A stretch of DNA of 64,000 nt from DASSFZ01 sp035292585 (GTDB lineage: Bacteria; Chloroflexota; Anaerolineae; Fen-1058), in the NCBI GenBank assembly GCA_035292585.1, contig DATDPU010000027.1, positions 1-64,000 on the forward strand, read 5' to 3'. How positions within the stretch are numbered: position 1 is the first letter of the stretch; every line of letters starts with the position of its first letter. Made by a program: the position numbers and the translations under genes. Positions 8,054 through 16,621 of the stretch are shown here, one piece after another. The notes beneath the pieces were generated by a model, which searched no databases, was not told the origin of the DNA, and was given only the letters and a program-made list of their open reading frames with translations.

Positions 8054-8761
8054 ATGGAACAACAACACGATTCAGCCCATCTCATCCACGTCGACAACGT
8101 GGTCAAAACGTATCCGACGGGCGCCGGCGAATTGACCGTGCTGCACGGCGTGACGCTCAAAGTCAAGCCGAGCGAAGCCGTCGGCGTCGTCGGGCCGAGC
8201 GGCAGCGGCAAGTCGACGCTGCTCAACATGATCACCGGCATCGATCGGCCGACACGCGGCCAGGTCGTCGTCAACGGTCAACCGCTGCACACCTTTAGCG
8301 AAAACCAGCTGGCGCGCTGGCGCGGCCTCAACATCGGCGTAATCTTCCAGTTCTTCCAACTCCTGCCCACGCTGACCGTGATCGAGAACGTGATGTTGCC
8401 GATGGATTTCTGCAACGTGTACCCGGCCCGCGAGCGCCCGCAACGTGCGATGGCCTACCTCGAAGAAGTCGACCTGGCCGATCAGGCGCACAAGCTGCCG
8501 AATACACTGTCGGGCGGGCAGCAGCAGCGCGCCGCGATCGCGCGTGCATTGGCGAACGATCCGCCGGTGATCGTCGCCGACGAACCGACGGGCAACCTCG
8601 ACACCGCTACGGCTGAGAGCGTCTTCAGCCTGTTCGATCGGCTGGTGAACGTCGATGGCAAGACGCTGCTGATCGTCACGCACGATAAATCGTTGGCCGC
8701 GCGCCTACCGCGCATCGTCGAAGTGCGCGATGGCCGACTCAGGGATAACGGACACCATTGA
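8054..8761 (+). CDS. ABC transporter ATP-binding protein, MacB/LolD type
   Basis: A 235-residue ATPase subunit that would power the FtsX-family permease encoded next to it. Walker A is G-P-S-G-S-G-K-S (47-54), the signature is L-S-G-G-Q-Q-Q-R, Walker B is V-I-V-A-D-E-P-T-G, and the H-loop is V-T-H-D. ATG 8054 was preferred over the upstream TTG at 8042. It is the first of three genes (ATPase, permease, adaptor) that together resemble a MacAB-type export or lipoprotein-release system; the cargo is not evident. Confidence 0.93.
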   Translation: MEQQHDSAHLIHVDNVVKTYPTGAGELTVLHGVTLKVKPSEAVGVVGPSGSGKSTLLNMITGIDRPTRGQVVVNGQPLHTFSENQLARWRGLNIGVIFQFFQLLPTLTVIENVMLPMDFCNVYPARERPQRAMAYLEEVDLADQAHKLPNTLSGGQQQRAAIARALANDPPVIVADEPTGNLDTATAESVFSLFDRLVNVDGKTLLIVTHDKSLAARLPRIVEVRDGRLRDNGHH

Positions 8762-8832
8762 TGGTGGATTGTGGATCGGGGATGGCGGATTGAGTTGGTT
8801 GAAATCAGCAATTTAGAAATCACAAATCAGAA

Positions 8833-11214
8833 ATGGTCAGGACTGGTTATCGTAAAATCCTGCGTGATCTATGGCGCAGCAAAGGCCGCACGCTGTTGGT
8901 GGTGTTGAGCATCACTGTCGGCGTGTTCGCCGTGGGGCTGGTGGCGGGCATGAGCGATTTGATGCTGGCCAACATGACCGGCTCGTTTCGCGACTCGAAC
9001 CCGGCGCACCTCACCCTATTCCTGAACGGCGCGCTCGACGACCGGGGCGTGCTCGACAGCTTGGAACGGCTGCCCGGCGTTGCCGGCGTCGAGGGGGCGA
9101 CGCAGTTGCGCGTGCGCTGGCGAACCGCTCCCAACACGCCGTGGCGGGATGCGACGCTCGGCATGCGCGAGGATTTCGAGCGCCAACGCTTCAATCGGCT
9201 GGCGCTGCTCCAGGGTGAGTGGCCCGGCCGGCGTTCGCTCGCCGTCGAGAACACCACGCTCGCCTATTACAACCTTCCGGCGCATGGCTCGATCACGCTG
9301 CTGGTGGATGAGCGCGAGCGCACGCTGCCGATCGCCGGCGTGATACGCGATCTGGAAGTTTACCCACCCGCGTTTGGCGGCGATGCGACCTTCTATGCCA
9401 GTCCCGATTTAATCGAAGCGTGGTACGGCGCTCGCTTCTTCAACCAGCTCAGAATCCAAATTCCGGTTTTCTCGGAGCCGGCGGCGGAGGCGACCGCCCA
9501 GATCATTCGCGATCGATTGGAAAGAATCGGGCCGCCGGCCGGCTTCACGCAGTACCAAGACCCCAACCGGCACTTCAACCAGGATATTGTCGATTCGGTG
9601 ATGCTGATCTTGCGGGTGCTGGCCGTGCTCTCGCTGGCGCTCGGACTCTTCCTGGTGATCAATACGATCAACGCCATCATCGCTCAGCAGCTCGCGCAAA
9701 TCGGCCTGATGAAAGCCGTCGGCGCGATGAGCGGGCAGGTGCTGCGGCTGTACCTGACCGGCGTATTGATCTACGGCCTATTGGCGTTGGTGATCGCCGT
9801 CCCGATCGGCGCGGCGATTTCCTATTCCCTATCCGGCGCGCTCCTGGCGCTGCTCAATATCTCGCTCGAAACCTTTCGCGTCTCGCCCCCGGCTTTGGCG
9901 CAGCAGATCGGGATCGGGCTGCTGACCCCGATGCTGGCCGCGCTCTGGCCGGTGCTCTCCGGCGCGCGGATCACCGTGAGCCGGGCGATCAGCACCTATG
10001 GCATCGGCGCCGGTTATGGCGCGAGTCTCTTCGATCGGGTGATCAGCCGGATTCGCGGGTTGCCGCGCCCGCTGGCGCTGACTTTACGCAACACCTTCCG
10101 TCGCAAAGCGCGCGTCGCGCTCACCCAGATCACGTTGACGATTGCGGGCGTCGTGTTCATCATGGTGGTGAGCGCCAGCGAATCGTTCACCTACACCATC
10201 GACTCCGCGTTCAACACCCTCGGCCTGGATGTCGCCATCGGGTTCGGGCAGATGGTGCGGATCGAGGAAGCCGAAGCGATCGCCATCCAACAGTCCGGCG
10301 TCCGGCACGTCGAGTCGTGGATGTATCGATCGGGCACGGCGTTGCGCCAGGCCGACGACTTGACCGGCGAACGGATCAACCTGCGCGCGCTCCCGCCCGA
10401 TACGCAGCTGTTCCAGCCAACGATTACGGGTGGGCGCTGGCTGCTGCCCGCTGACGGACACGCGCTCGTGCTCAATGACAAGCTGGCCTCGGAATTGGGT
10501 GTCGCTGCGGGCGATGCGGTCACGCTGGATTTGGAAGATGCCGGCAAGCGCGAGTGGCTCATCGTCGGCACGGTGTTCGATTTGAGCGGCGGGCAAACCA
10601 GCGGCTACGTGCCGCGCCATGTGCTTCAGGCCGACTTCGGCCTGGCCGGGCGCACCTCCAGCCTGCAAATTCGCACCACCAGTCAGGCGGCGGCGTTTGA
10701 AACGGCTGTCGCCCAACAGTTGCGCGAGACGTTTGAGGCGCGCGGCATTCGCGTCGGGGGCACATTCACCGGGGCCGAAGGCCGGCAGCAGAACCAGAAC
10801 CAATTCGATATTCTGGTGGCGCTGCTGTTGGCGATGTCGGCGCTGATCGCGCTGGTGGGCAGTATCGGGTTGGCCGGGACGCTATCGATCAACGTGCTGG
10901 AGCGCCGGCGCGAGATCGGGGTGATGCGCGCGATCGGCGCTTCGTCGCGCAGCGTGGCCGAGCTGTTCATCGGCGAGGGGCTGCTGCTGGGTCTGCTCGC
11001 CTGGGCGCTGGCGCTCCCGCTCAGCGTACCGGCCGGGCAGCTCTTCGCCGAAGCGCTGGGAGACTTATTCGAGTTCCAAATGATTTATCGCTTTGCGTGG
11101 AGTGGCGCGCTCGCCTGGCTGGTGATCATCGTGCTGTTGTCGATCGCGGCCAGCGCCATGCCGGCGCTCCGCGCCACACGGTTGAGCGTGCGCGAGACGC
11201 TGGCATACGAATAG
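8833..11214 (+). CDS. FtsX-family ABC permease (large MacB/YknZ-like)
   Basis: A 793-residue permease with two FtsX-type units. An N-terminal membrane helix (about residues 14-36, L-L-V-V-L-S-I-T-V-G-V-F) is followed by a MacB-like extracytoplasmic domain and a membrane block near residues 255-420. A second extracytoplasmic domain and a final membrane block follow, ending in the FtsX segment R-R-R-E-I-G-V-M-R-A-I-G-A. Double-unit permeases of this size are typical of monoderm bacteria. It starts 71 nt after the ATPase gene, and that gap holds AT-rich repeat text and no clear Shine-Dalgarno site. Confidence 0.92.
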   Translation: MVRTGYRKILRDLWRSKGRTLLVVLSITVGVFAVGLVAGMSDLMLANMTGSFRDSNPAHLTLFLNGALDDRGVLDSLERLPGVAGVEGATQLRVRWRTAPNTPWRDATLGMREDFERQRFNRLALLQGEWPGRRSLAVENTTLAYYNLPAHGSITLLVDERERTLPIAGVIRDLEVYPPAFGGDATFYASPDLIEAWYGARFFNQLRIQIPVFSEPAAEATAQIIRDRLERIGPPAGFTQYQDPNRHFNQDIVDSVMLILRVLAVLSLALGLFLVINTINAIIAQQLAQIGLMKAVGAMSGQVLRLYLTGVLIYGLLALVIAVPIGAAISYSLSGALLALLNISLETFRVSPPALAQQIGIGLLTPMLAALWPVLSGARITVSRAISTYGIGAGYGASLFDRVISRIRGLPRPLALTLRNTFRRKARVALTQITLTIAGVVFIMVVSASESFTYTIDSAFNTLGLDVAIGFGQMVRIEEAEAIAIQQSGVRHVESWMYRSGTALRQADDLTGERINLRALPPDTQLFQPTITGGRWLLPADGHALVLNDKLASELGVAAGDAVTLDLEDAGKREWLIVGTVFDLSGGQTSGYVPRHVLQADFGLAGRTSSLQIRTTSQAAAFETAVAQQLRETFEARGIRVGGTFTGAEGRQQNQNQFDILVALLLAMSALIALVGSIGLAGTLSINVLERRREIGVMRAIGASSRSVAELFIGEGLLLGLLAWALALPLSVPAGQLFAEALGDLFEFQMIYRFAWSGALAWLVIIVLLSIAASAMPALRATRLSVRETLAYE

Positions 11215-11275
11215 GTTGTCTATCGTATCACCGTCACGTCTCACGTTTCACGTTTCGTCTCCACAGGAGTCATCC

Positions 11276-12418
11276 ATGAACCGAAGCGTTCAACTGAGCG
11301 GTGTGATCCTTACCGCCGTCTTGATCGTAGCCTGCGGCGGCGCTTCCCAAACGACACCCGAAGCGACGCTCCCGCCCGTCGTCGATAGCACCGCGGTCAG
11401 CGCGGAGGGTAAGTTGGCCCCGTTGCAATCGGTCAACCTGAGCTTCGGCCTCGGCGGCCAGGTCGCCGAGGTCTTGGTCGCTGACGACGAGGCGGTCAAA
11501 GCCGGCGACGTGATCGCGCGGCTGCGCGCGGATTCGTTGCAGGCCGCCGTGGCGCAAGCCGAAGCGGGCTTGCGCGTCGCCGCGGCGAATCAAGCGAAAT
11601 ATCTGGACATCCTGCCGCAACAGATCGCAGCAGCGGAGGCCGAAGTGCGCTCCGCGCAAGCCGAGATTGCAGCGGCAGCGGCCAGGCGCGACAACAGTGC
11701 GGCGGTGATCGAAGCCGAGGCCGCGCTGGCCCAGGCGAAGTTTGCGCAACAGCAAGCTCAGACCGCCTACGACCGTATCATCGAAGTCGGTATTGGAGGA
11801 CCGACCGAGGAACAGGTGCGGTTGGCGTTGGCGAATGCGAACGCCGCCGTCGAGGCGGCGCAGGCGCGGCTGGACGCGCTCCAGTCCGGCTCGCCCGGCG
11901 ACCGCGCCGATGCGGCCCAACTGACAGCCGCGCACTCCAGCCTGGCCGCCGCGCAGGCCCGACTCGATCAGCTGCAGGCCGAGGCGGAGGGTAAACCCGA
12001 TGAGACTTATGCGGCCGCCGTGCAGCAGGCGGAAGCTGCACTGCAATCGGCCCAGGCCGCGCTGGCCGAAACCGAACTGCGCGCGCCGTTTGCCGGGACC
12101 ATCGCCCAGCTGAATCTGAAGGCGGGCGAGCGCGTCGCGCCGAGCGCTACGGTTGCGGTCCTGGCCGACCTGTCGGGCTGGCGCGTCGAGACGGACGACC
12201 TGACTGAGATCGATGTACCCAACATTACGACCGGGCAGGCGGTTACACTCAAACTCGATGCGCTGCCCGAGTTGACCCTGACGGGCGAGGTGGAGTCGAT
12301 CGGTTCGCTTTACCAGGAGCGCAGCGGCGACGTCACTTATCCGGTCAAGATTAAACTGATCGACGGCGATCCGCGCCTGCGTTGGGGCATGACCGTGGTG
12401 GTTACTTTTGAGAAGTGA
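11276..12418 (+). CDS. Lipid-anchored HlyD/MacA-like adaptor protein
   Basis: A 380-residue membrane-fusion adaptor partnering the upstream ABC transporter. Residues 1-20 are a lipoprotein signal (lipobox I-V-A-C, Cys20). Residues ~45-80 and ~270-300 form the two halves of a biotinyl-lipoyl-like domain (S-F-G-L-G-G-Q-V-A-E-V-L-V; A-P-F-A-G-T-I). Residues ~85-265 are a long Ala/Gln/Glu-rich coiled-coil hairpin, and a beta-barrel follows. ATG 11276 has AGGAG 6 nt upstream. The upstream frame (from 11216) is repeat sequence, so it was not used. The gene ends the operon. Confidence 0.9.
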   Translation: MNRSVQLSGVILTAVLIVACGGASQTTPEATLPPVVDSTAVSAEGKLAPLQSVNLSFGLGGQVAEVLVADDEAVKAGDVIARLRADSLQAAVAQAEAGLRVAAANQAKYLDILPQQIAAAEAEVRSAQAEIAAAAARRDNSAAVIEAEAALAQAKFAQQQAQTAYDRIIEVGIGGPTEEQVRLALANANAAVEAAQARLDALQSGSPGDRADAAQLTAAHSSLAAAQARLDQLQAEAEGKPDETYAAAVQQAEAALQSAQAALAETELRAPFAGTIAQLNLKAGERVAPSATVAVLADLSGWRVETDDLTEIDVPNITTGQAVTLKLDALPELTLTGEVESIGSLYQERSGDVTYPVKIKLIDGDPRLRWGMTVVVTFEK

Positions 12419-12427
12419 AACGTGAAG

Positions 12428-12462
12428 ACGTCCCACAGGCATGTCACCTGTGGGACGTTTTG
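12428..12462 (+). terminator. Rho-independent terminator of the exporter operon
   Basis: Arms ACGTCCCACAGG (12428-12439) and CCTGTGGGACGT (12447-12458), a 7-nt loop, then TTTTGTC. It lies 9 nt after the adaptor stop codon. Confidence 0.85.
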
Positions 12463-12511
12463 TCGAAGCGACGGGCCGGGGCAGCGCTCTAATGCAATTA
12501 CAACACACCTC

Positions 12512-12540
12512 TTAGACGACTCTTGTATCCCTCTTATACA
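12512..12540 (+). promoter_or_regulatory. Promoter of hsp20
   Basis: -35 TTAGAC (12512-12517), 17-nt spacer, -10 TATACA (12535-12540), about 60 nt before the start codon. I saw no CIRCE-type inverted repeat. Confidence 0.6.
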
Positions 12541-12606
12541 GCTCTAACACAGTTCGGGTATCGTTAGCGCAGTTTACAACTACATCTACCTTCGGAGGAG
12601 ATTGAA

Positions 12607-13059
12607 ATGTTGACCAGGAGTATCACGCTTCGCGCCGACCCGCTTGCTCACGTCGTCAATCGCTTTATGAACGACAACTGGTTCGGCCCGGCCGCCCGCG
12701 ATTGGGCCACCGTGTGGGGCCTGGGTTCGCGGCTGCCCATCGACATTTACGAGGACGGCGACGGCTACACCTTCGTCGCGGTGGCGCCCGGTTTGAACGC
12801 CGACGATGTGCAGATCGAGACGCAAGGCAACCTGATCAAGCTGAGCGGCGAGACGATCGCCCCGGCGCTGTCAGCCGATGAGAAGGTGCGCACGCTGCGC
12901 AGCGAGATCGGCTACGGCAAATTCAGCCGCTCGTTCGAGCTGCCGGAAGATATCCAGGCCGATCAGATCGAAGCCAAATTGGAGACTGGGGTGCTGACGC
13001 TGCGCGTGCCGAAGGCCGAGGCTGTTAAGCCGCGCACGATTAAAGTACAGGCGAAGTAG
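12607..13059 (+). CDS. hsp20: Small heat-shock protein, Hsp20/alpha-crystallin family
   Basis: A 150-residue ATP-independent holdase chaperone. The alpha-crystallin domain spans about residues 40-140, from L-P-I-D-I-Y-E-D-G to the C-terminal beta strand, with G-V-L-T-L-R-V-P-K, the family's most conserved segment. The ATG is preceded by GGAGGAGA at ~6 nt. The last 136 bp of the gene are duplicated immediately downstream in a 249-bp tandem repeat, but this reading frame is intact and reaches its own stop. Confidence 0.94.
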   Translation: MLTRSITLRADPLAHVVNRFMNDNWFGPAARDWATVWGLGSRLPIDIYEDGDGYTFVAVAPGLNADDVQIETQGNLIKLSGETIAPALSADEKVRTLRSEIGYGKFSRSFELPEDIQADQIEAKLETGVLTLRVPKAEAVKPRTIKVQAK

Positions 13060-13087
13060 GAGGCGACTCCCGTCGCCGAAAAAGAAA

Positions 13088-13120
13088 AGAAACCCGGTTT
13101 CTGTGAGAAACCGGGTTTCT
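13088..13120. terminator. Bidirectional hairpin terminator, first copy
   Basis: Inverted repeat AGAAACCCGGTTTC / GAAACCGGGTTTCT flanked by A-rich and T-rich sequence, in copy 1 of the duplication, downstream of hsp20. Confidence 0.7.
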
Positions 13121-13124
13121 GATT

Positions 13125-13172
13125 TTACATGAACGCCGCGTTGATCTGATTCAGCATCTCGCGCGGCGGGCG
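13125..13172 (-). pseudogene. Duplicated 3' fragment of korB
   Basis: Sixteen codons identical or nearly so to the C-terminus of the 2-oxoacid:ferredoxin oxidoreductase beta subunit, including its stop codon, orphaned by the 249-bp duplication. It has no start and is not expected to be expressed. Confidence 0.85.
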
Positions 13173-13308
13173 CAGCCGCTCGTTCGAGCTGCCGGAAGAT
13201 ATCCAGGCCGATCAGATCGAAGCCAAATTGGAGACTGGGGTGCTGACGCTGCGCGCGCCAAAGGCCGAGGCCGTTAAGCCGCGCACGATTAAAGTACAGG
13301 CGAAGTAG
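13173..13308 (+). pseudogene. Duplicated 3' fragment of hsp20
   Basis: Second copy of the last 45 codons of hsp20 with its stop codon, starting inside the alpha-crystallin domain. One substitution changes V-P-K to A-P-K. It lacks a start site and is a by-product of the tandem duplication. Confidence 0.88.
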
Positions 13309-13336
13309 GAGGCGACTCCCGTCGCCGAAAAAGCAA

Positions 13337-13369
13337 AGAAACCCGGTTTCTGTGAGAAACCGGGTTTCT
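13337..13369. terminator. Bidirectional hairpin terminator, second copy
   Basis: Same AGAAACCCGGTTTC / GAAACCGGGTTTCT hairpin as at 13088-13120, 249 bp downstream. It lies immediately after the korB stop codon on the minus strand and is the functional korB terminator candidate. Confidence 0.72.
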
Positions 13370-13373
13370 GATT

Positions 13374-14420
13374 TTACATGAACGCCGCGTTGATCTGATC
13401 CAGCATCTCGCGCGGCGGGCGCAGCCGGTCTTCGGGCAGGAAGGCCAGCGGCGTATCGACCAGGCGCTCGTGCTCGACCAGGCTGGGGCGCTCCTCGTTG
13501 ACGTAGATCAGCCCGGTGACGAACAACTGCTCGGTCCGGGCCTTCTCCAGCAGCTCGATCGCCGCCGCGCGGTTGGTCGGATCGTAGTCCTTGCCCAGCT
13601 TCTTGAGATGAATGATCGAGCCATCGTGCAGGGTGACATCTTTGGCTGTGCCCTCTGGATAATCGATCATGATCTGCTCTTCCGGCGGCACAAAGGTGAT
13701 GTCGTGCAGCACCTCTTCGTGCTGCTTGCCCCAGCTGTAACTCTTGGTCGAATCGTCGTGATTGTTGAAGGTGACGCACGGGCTGATGATGTCGAGCACG
13801 GCCGTGCCGCGATGGCTGAGCGCCGCCTTGAGCAGCGCCTGCACCTGCTTGGGGTCGCCGGCAAACGATCGGGCCACGAACCCGCAGTCGGTGATCAGCG
13901 CCTCAAAGCACAGGTCGATCGGCGGCAGCTCGTTGGTGCCGGCATATTTGATCGTCTGGCCGATGTCGGCCGTCGCGGAGAACTGGCCCTTAGTCAAGCC
14001 GTACACGCCGTTGTTCTCGATGATGTACACCATGTTGACGTTGCGGCGCAGCATGTGCTTGAACTGGCCCAGGCCGATGCTGCCCGTGTCGCCGTCGCCG
14101 CTCACGCCGATGGGCAGCAGCTCGCGGTTGACCGTCGACGCGCCGGTCGCCAGCGCCGGCATGCGCCCGTGCAGGCCATTCAGACCGTGCGAACGGCCCA
14201 GGAAGTACGCCGGGCTTTTGCTGGAACAGCCAATGCCGCTGAACTTGACGATGCGATGCGGCGGGAGGGACAGGTCGTAGGCCACCGCGATGATCTGGCT
14301 GGCGATCGAATCGTGGCCGCAGCCATTGCACAGCGTGGACGGCAGACCTTTATAGTCGGGCTTGGTCAGGCCGACGAGATTCACGTTAGCGGGTCTATTC
14401 GGTAATACCGTTGTCGTCAT
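13374..14420 (-). CDS. korB: 2-oxoacid:ferredoxin oxidoreductase, beta subunit
   Basis: A 348-residue thiamine-diphosphate subunit of a 2-oxoglutarate (or related 2-oxoacid):ferredoxin oxidoreductase, which decarboxylates the 2-oxoacid to acyl-CoA and reduces ferredoxin. The TPP motif is G-D-G-D (in V-S-G-D-G-D-T-G-S) with E-N-N-G-V-Y-G-L-T downstream. Cysteines in L-C-N-G-C-G-H, G-I-G-C-S-S and S-P-C-V-T-F fit the [4Fe-4S] ligands of KorB-type subunits. ATG 14420 has GAGAGGA upstream. It lies 167 nt after korA on the same strand, and that gap is filled with repeats. Exact 2-oxoacid specificity cannot be read from sequence alone. Confidence 0.92.
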   Translation of the reverse strand: MTTTVLPNRPANVNLVGLTKPDYKGLPSTLCNGCGHDSIASQIIAVAYDLSLPPHRIVKFSGIGCSSKSPAYFLGRSHGLNGLHGRMPALATGASTVNRELLPIGVSGDGDTGSIGLGQFKHMLRRNVNMVYIIENNGVYGLTKGQFSATADIGQTIKYAGTNELPPIDLCFEALITDCGFVARSFAGDPKQVQALLKAALSHRGTAVLDIISPCVTFNNHDDSTKSYSWGKQHEEVLHDITFVPPEEQIMIDYPEGTAKDVTLHDGSIIHLKKLGKDYDPTNRAAAIELLEKARTEQLFVTGLIYVNEERPSLVEHERLVDTPLAFLPEDRLRPPREMLDQINAAFM

Positions 14421-14446
14421 CGCAGATTCCTCTCAAGGGTAATCGA

Positions 14447-14587
14447 GTAAACAGGTGGAAGGTAGACAAGTAGCAGGTAAATTGGTAGTTGGTAGATTGG
14501 TAATTGGTAGATTGGTAATTGGTAGATTGGTCGTCAGCACGTTACCGGTCTACCTGCTACCTGTTTACCAATTTCCCAATTACCAAC
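14447..14587. repeat. Repeat-filled korA-korB spacer
   Basis: Contains about 2.9 tandem copies of a 15-bp unit (TTGGTAGATTGGTAA, 14489-14531). They are flanked by imperfect inverted copies of a TAAACAGGTAGCAGGTAGAC-like word, which recurs near 17120-17150 and 58324-58370. No coding potential is seen. Confidence 0.75.
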
Positions 14588-16426
14588 CTATCTCTCCTGC
14601 TCCAATATCGCTTCCGTAATCCAGCGCGCGCTCAACGGCAGGCCATCGCATTTGGAGAGCGACACCAACCGCGTCGCGTATTCGGGCGCGTGCAGTTGAA
14701 TCAACGCGTGCATCTGGCCGTCGAAGTTGTTCTCGATGACATACAGCCGAGGATACTTCTTGATGAATTCCAACAGCGTGTCTTCGAGCGGCAAGGCGCG
14801 CAGGCGCAGGTAAGAGGTTTTGACGTTGCGCGCGGCGAGCCGGTCGCGGGCTTCCTTAACGGGCAGGTCGTTCGAGCCGTAAGAGATGAGGCCCACCTCG
14901 GCGTCCTCGACCATATCGATCATGGGCGGCGGAACCAGTGCCCGCGCGGTTTCGTGCTTGCGCGCCAGCCGTTCCAGGTTCCTGGCCCAGTCTTCCGGCC
15001 GCTCGCTGTAACCGGCGGCTTCGTTGTGGCCGGTGCCGCGCGTGAAGTAGGCGGCCAGCGGATGATCGGTGCCGGGCAGCGTGCGCCAGCCGATCCCGTC
15101 GCCGTCCACATCGGCGTAGCGCTTCCATGATCCCTTCAGCTGTTGGAGCTCTCCAGCCGACAGCACCTTGCCGCGATCCATCGGCTGGTCGGGATACTTG
15201 AATGGCTCGGTCGGCCATAGGTTCATGCCCAGGTCCAAATCGCTGAGGACGATGACGAGGGTCTGTAAGCGCTCGGCCAGGTCGAACGCGATTTTGCCGA
15301 AGTCGAAGATTTCCGGCATCGTCGCGGGCAGCAGGCAGACGTGCCGCGCGTCGCCGTGACTCAGGTAATACGCCGTGAGGACATCGCCTTGTGAGATGCG
15401 CGTCGGCAGGCCGGTCGATGGGCCCATGCGCTGGATGTCCCAGATCACGGCCGGTATCTCTGCAAAGTAAGCGTAGCCGGCGAACTCGGTCATCAGCGAG
15501 AGGCCGGGGCCGGAGGTGCTGGTCATTGCGCGCGCGCCGGCCCAACCCGCGCCGATCACCGTCCCGATCGCGGCCAGCTCGTCCTCGGCCTGGAGGATGG
15601 AGTAAGTCGCCTGGCCGGTCTCCGGGTCGCGGCGCAGCCGGGGCAAGTATTCGTTCAGCGCGTCGGCGAGCGAGGTGGCCGGCGTAATCGGATACCAGGC
15701 CGCAAAGCTCACGCCGCCGAAGATCGCGCCCAGCGCCGCGGCCGTGTTGCCGTCGATCAGGAACGTGCCGGAGGTGGCATCCATGCGCTTGAGCCGGAAC
15801 GGATCGGTCTTGGTCAGGTTGGCCGCCGACCAATCGCAGGCGGCCTGCACGACGCGCATGTTCAGGGCGATGGCCTTCTGCTTGCCGCTGAAATGAAACG
15901 CGAGCGCGGCCTCGATCTCGCTCAATTCGAGGCCAAGAATGTAGGCCAGTGCGCCGACGTACACCATGTTCGCCACGTAGGGCCGCAACCGGGCATCCGC
16001 GCCCGACTTCTTGCTCAGCTCGAGCACCGGCATCGGATAGCAGGTCACGTCGTCGCGTTGCACGGGGAGCGGATCGTCGATCGGGTACAGGCAGATGCCG
16101 CCTGCTTCGATCTTTTGAATATCTTCCGCGATCGTGGTCTTGTTCATGGCGACCAGGATTTCGGCTCGCTCGCGCCGCGCGAGGTAGCCATCTTTGCTCA
16201 CCCGGATGGTGAACCAGGTGGGCAGGCCCTGGATGTTGGAAGGAAAGAGGTTCTTACCGCTGACCGGCACGCCCATCTTGTGGATCGCGCGAATCAGGGT
16301 GTTGTTTGCCGTCTGGCTGCCGGAGCCGTTGATCGTGGCAGCCGTGATCGAGAAGTCGTTCTCGATCATACGGCGATTCTCTAGATCAGACGGAAAATGG
16401 CCCGTTTGGGCCTCTGTGACACTCAT
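14588..16426 (-). CDS. korA: 2-oxoacid:ferredoxin oxidoreductase, fused gamma-alpha subunit
   Basis: A 612-residue subunit pairing with KorB. Residues ~15-190 are the gamma domain (S-G-S-Q-T-A-N, G-K-N-L-F-P-S-N-I-Q-G-L-P-T). Residues ~210-612 are the alpha domain with the pyrimidine-binding segment W-Y-P-I-T-P-A-T-S-L and T-S-T-S-G-P-G-L-S-L-M, as in KorA proteins. ATG 16426 follows AGGTGG at 5 nt; an in-frame GTG three codons upstream would overlap that site. A TAGAAT -10 candidate lies at 16499-16494. It is first gene of the korAB unit and would feed reduced ferredoxin to anaerobic or TCA-linked metabolism. Confidence 0.92.
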   Translation of the reverse strand: MSVTEAQTGHFPSDLENRRMIENDFSITAATINGSGSQTANNTLIRAIHKMGVPVSGKNLFPSNIQGLPTWFTIRVSKDGYLARRERAEILVAMNKTTIAEDIQKIEAGGICLYPIDDPLPVQRDDVTCYPMPVLELSKKSGADARLRPYVANMVYVGALAYILGLELSEIEAALAFHFSGKQKAIALNMRVVQAACDWSAANLTKTDPFRLKRMDATSGTFLIDGNTAAALGAIFGGVSFAAWYPITPATSLADALNEYLPRLRRDPETGQATYSILQAEDELAAIGTVIGAGWAGARAMTSTSGPGLSLMTEFAGYAYFAEIPAVIWDIQRMGPSTGLPTRISQGDVLTAYYLSHGDARHVCLLPATMPEIFDFGKIAFDLAERLQTLVIVLSDLDLGMNLWPTEPFKYPDQPMDRGKVLSAGELQQLKGSWKRYADVDGDGIGWRTLPGTDHPLAAYFTRGTGHNEAAGYSERPEDWARNLERLARKHETARALVPPPMIDMVEDAEVGLISYGSNDLPVKEARDRLAARNVKTSYLRLRALPLEDTLLEFIKKYPRLYVIENNFDGQMHALIQLHAPEYATRLVSLSKCDGLPLSARWITEAILEQER

Positions 16427-16493
16427 TTGGTCCACCTCATAATGGTGAGCCAGTAAAACCGGCCGGAGTTCGATGACGACAATTTCGAGGTGT

Positions 16494-16499
16494 ATTCTA
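16494..16499 (-). promoter_or_regulatory. Possible -10 box of korAB
   Basis: Minus-strand TAGAAT (16499-16494), about 68 nt upstream of the korA start. The -35 region is weak, so this is only a candidate. Confidence 0.35.
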
Positions 16500-16544
16500 C
16501 CACTATCTCGATCGGACGCACACCCAGGCGCTCACCCTCGCCTT

Positions 16545-16602
16545 TCGGCGACGGGAGTTAGGTCGGCGACGGGAGTCGGGTCGGCGACGGGAGTCGCCTC
16601 CT
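16545..16602. repeat. Dispersed GGCGACGGGAGTCGCC palindrome, triplicated
   Basis: Three head-to-tail copies of a GTCGGCGACGGGAGT word ending in TCGCCTCCTAC, between the divergently placed korA 5' region and the Nudix 3' end. It belongs to the same family as the palindromes at ~13062-13080, 45880, 48037 and 61060. Confidence 0.8.
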
Positions 16603-16621
16603 ACAAACTCCAACTCTCACT

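Larger units (their letters stand above)
12924..13421. repeat. 249-bp tandem duplication across the hsp20/korB junction
   Basis: Bases 12924-13172 are repeated at 13173-13421, exactly 249 bp apart. Each copy carries the hsp20 3' end, the terminator hairpin and the last 16 codons of korB. The breakpoints lie in the short shared word CGCAGCCG, present at the hsp20 side, the copy boundary and the korB side. The copies differ at a handful of positions (such as CGTGCCGAAG versus CGCGCCAAAG, AAGAAAAG versus AAGCAAAG, GATTCAG versus GATCCAG). Confidence 0.93.

Noticed and set aside
12871..13779. A 302-codon minus-strand frame with internal repeats
   Set aside because: It is an antisense shadow running through hsp20, both copies of the 249-bp duplication and part of korB; no ribosome-binding site or protein family.
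14489..14531. Possible CRISPR-like tandem repeat
   Set aside because: Units are 15 bp and contiguous with no spacers, so it is a simple tandem repeat.
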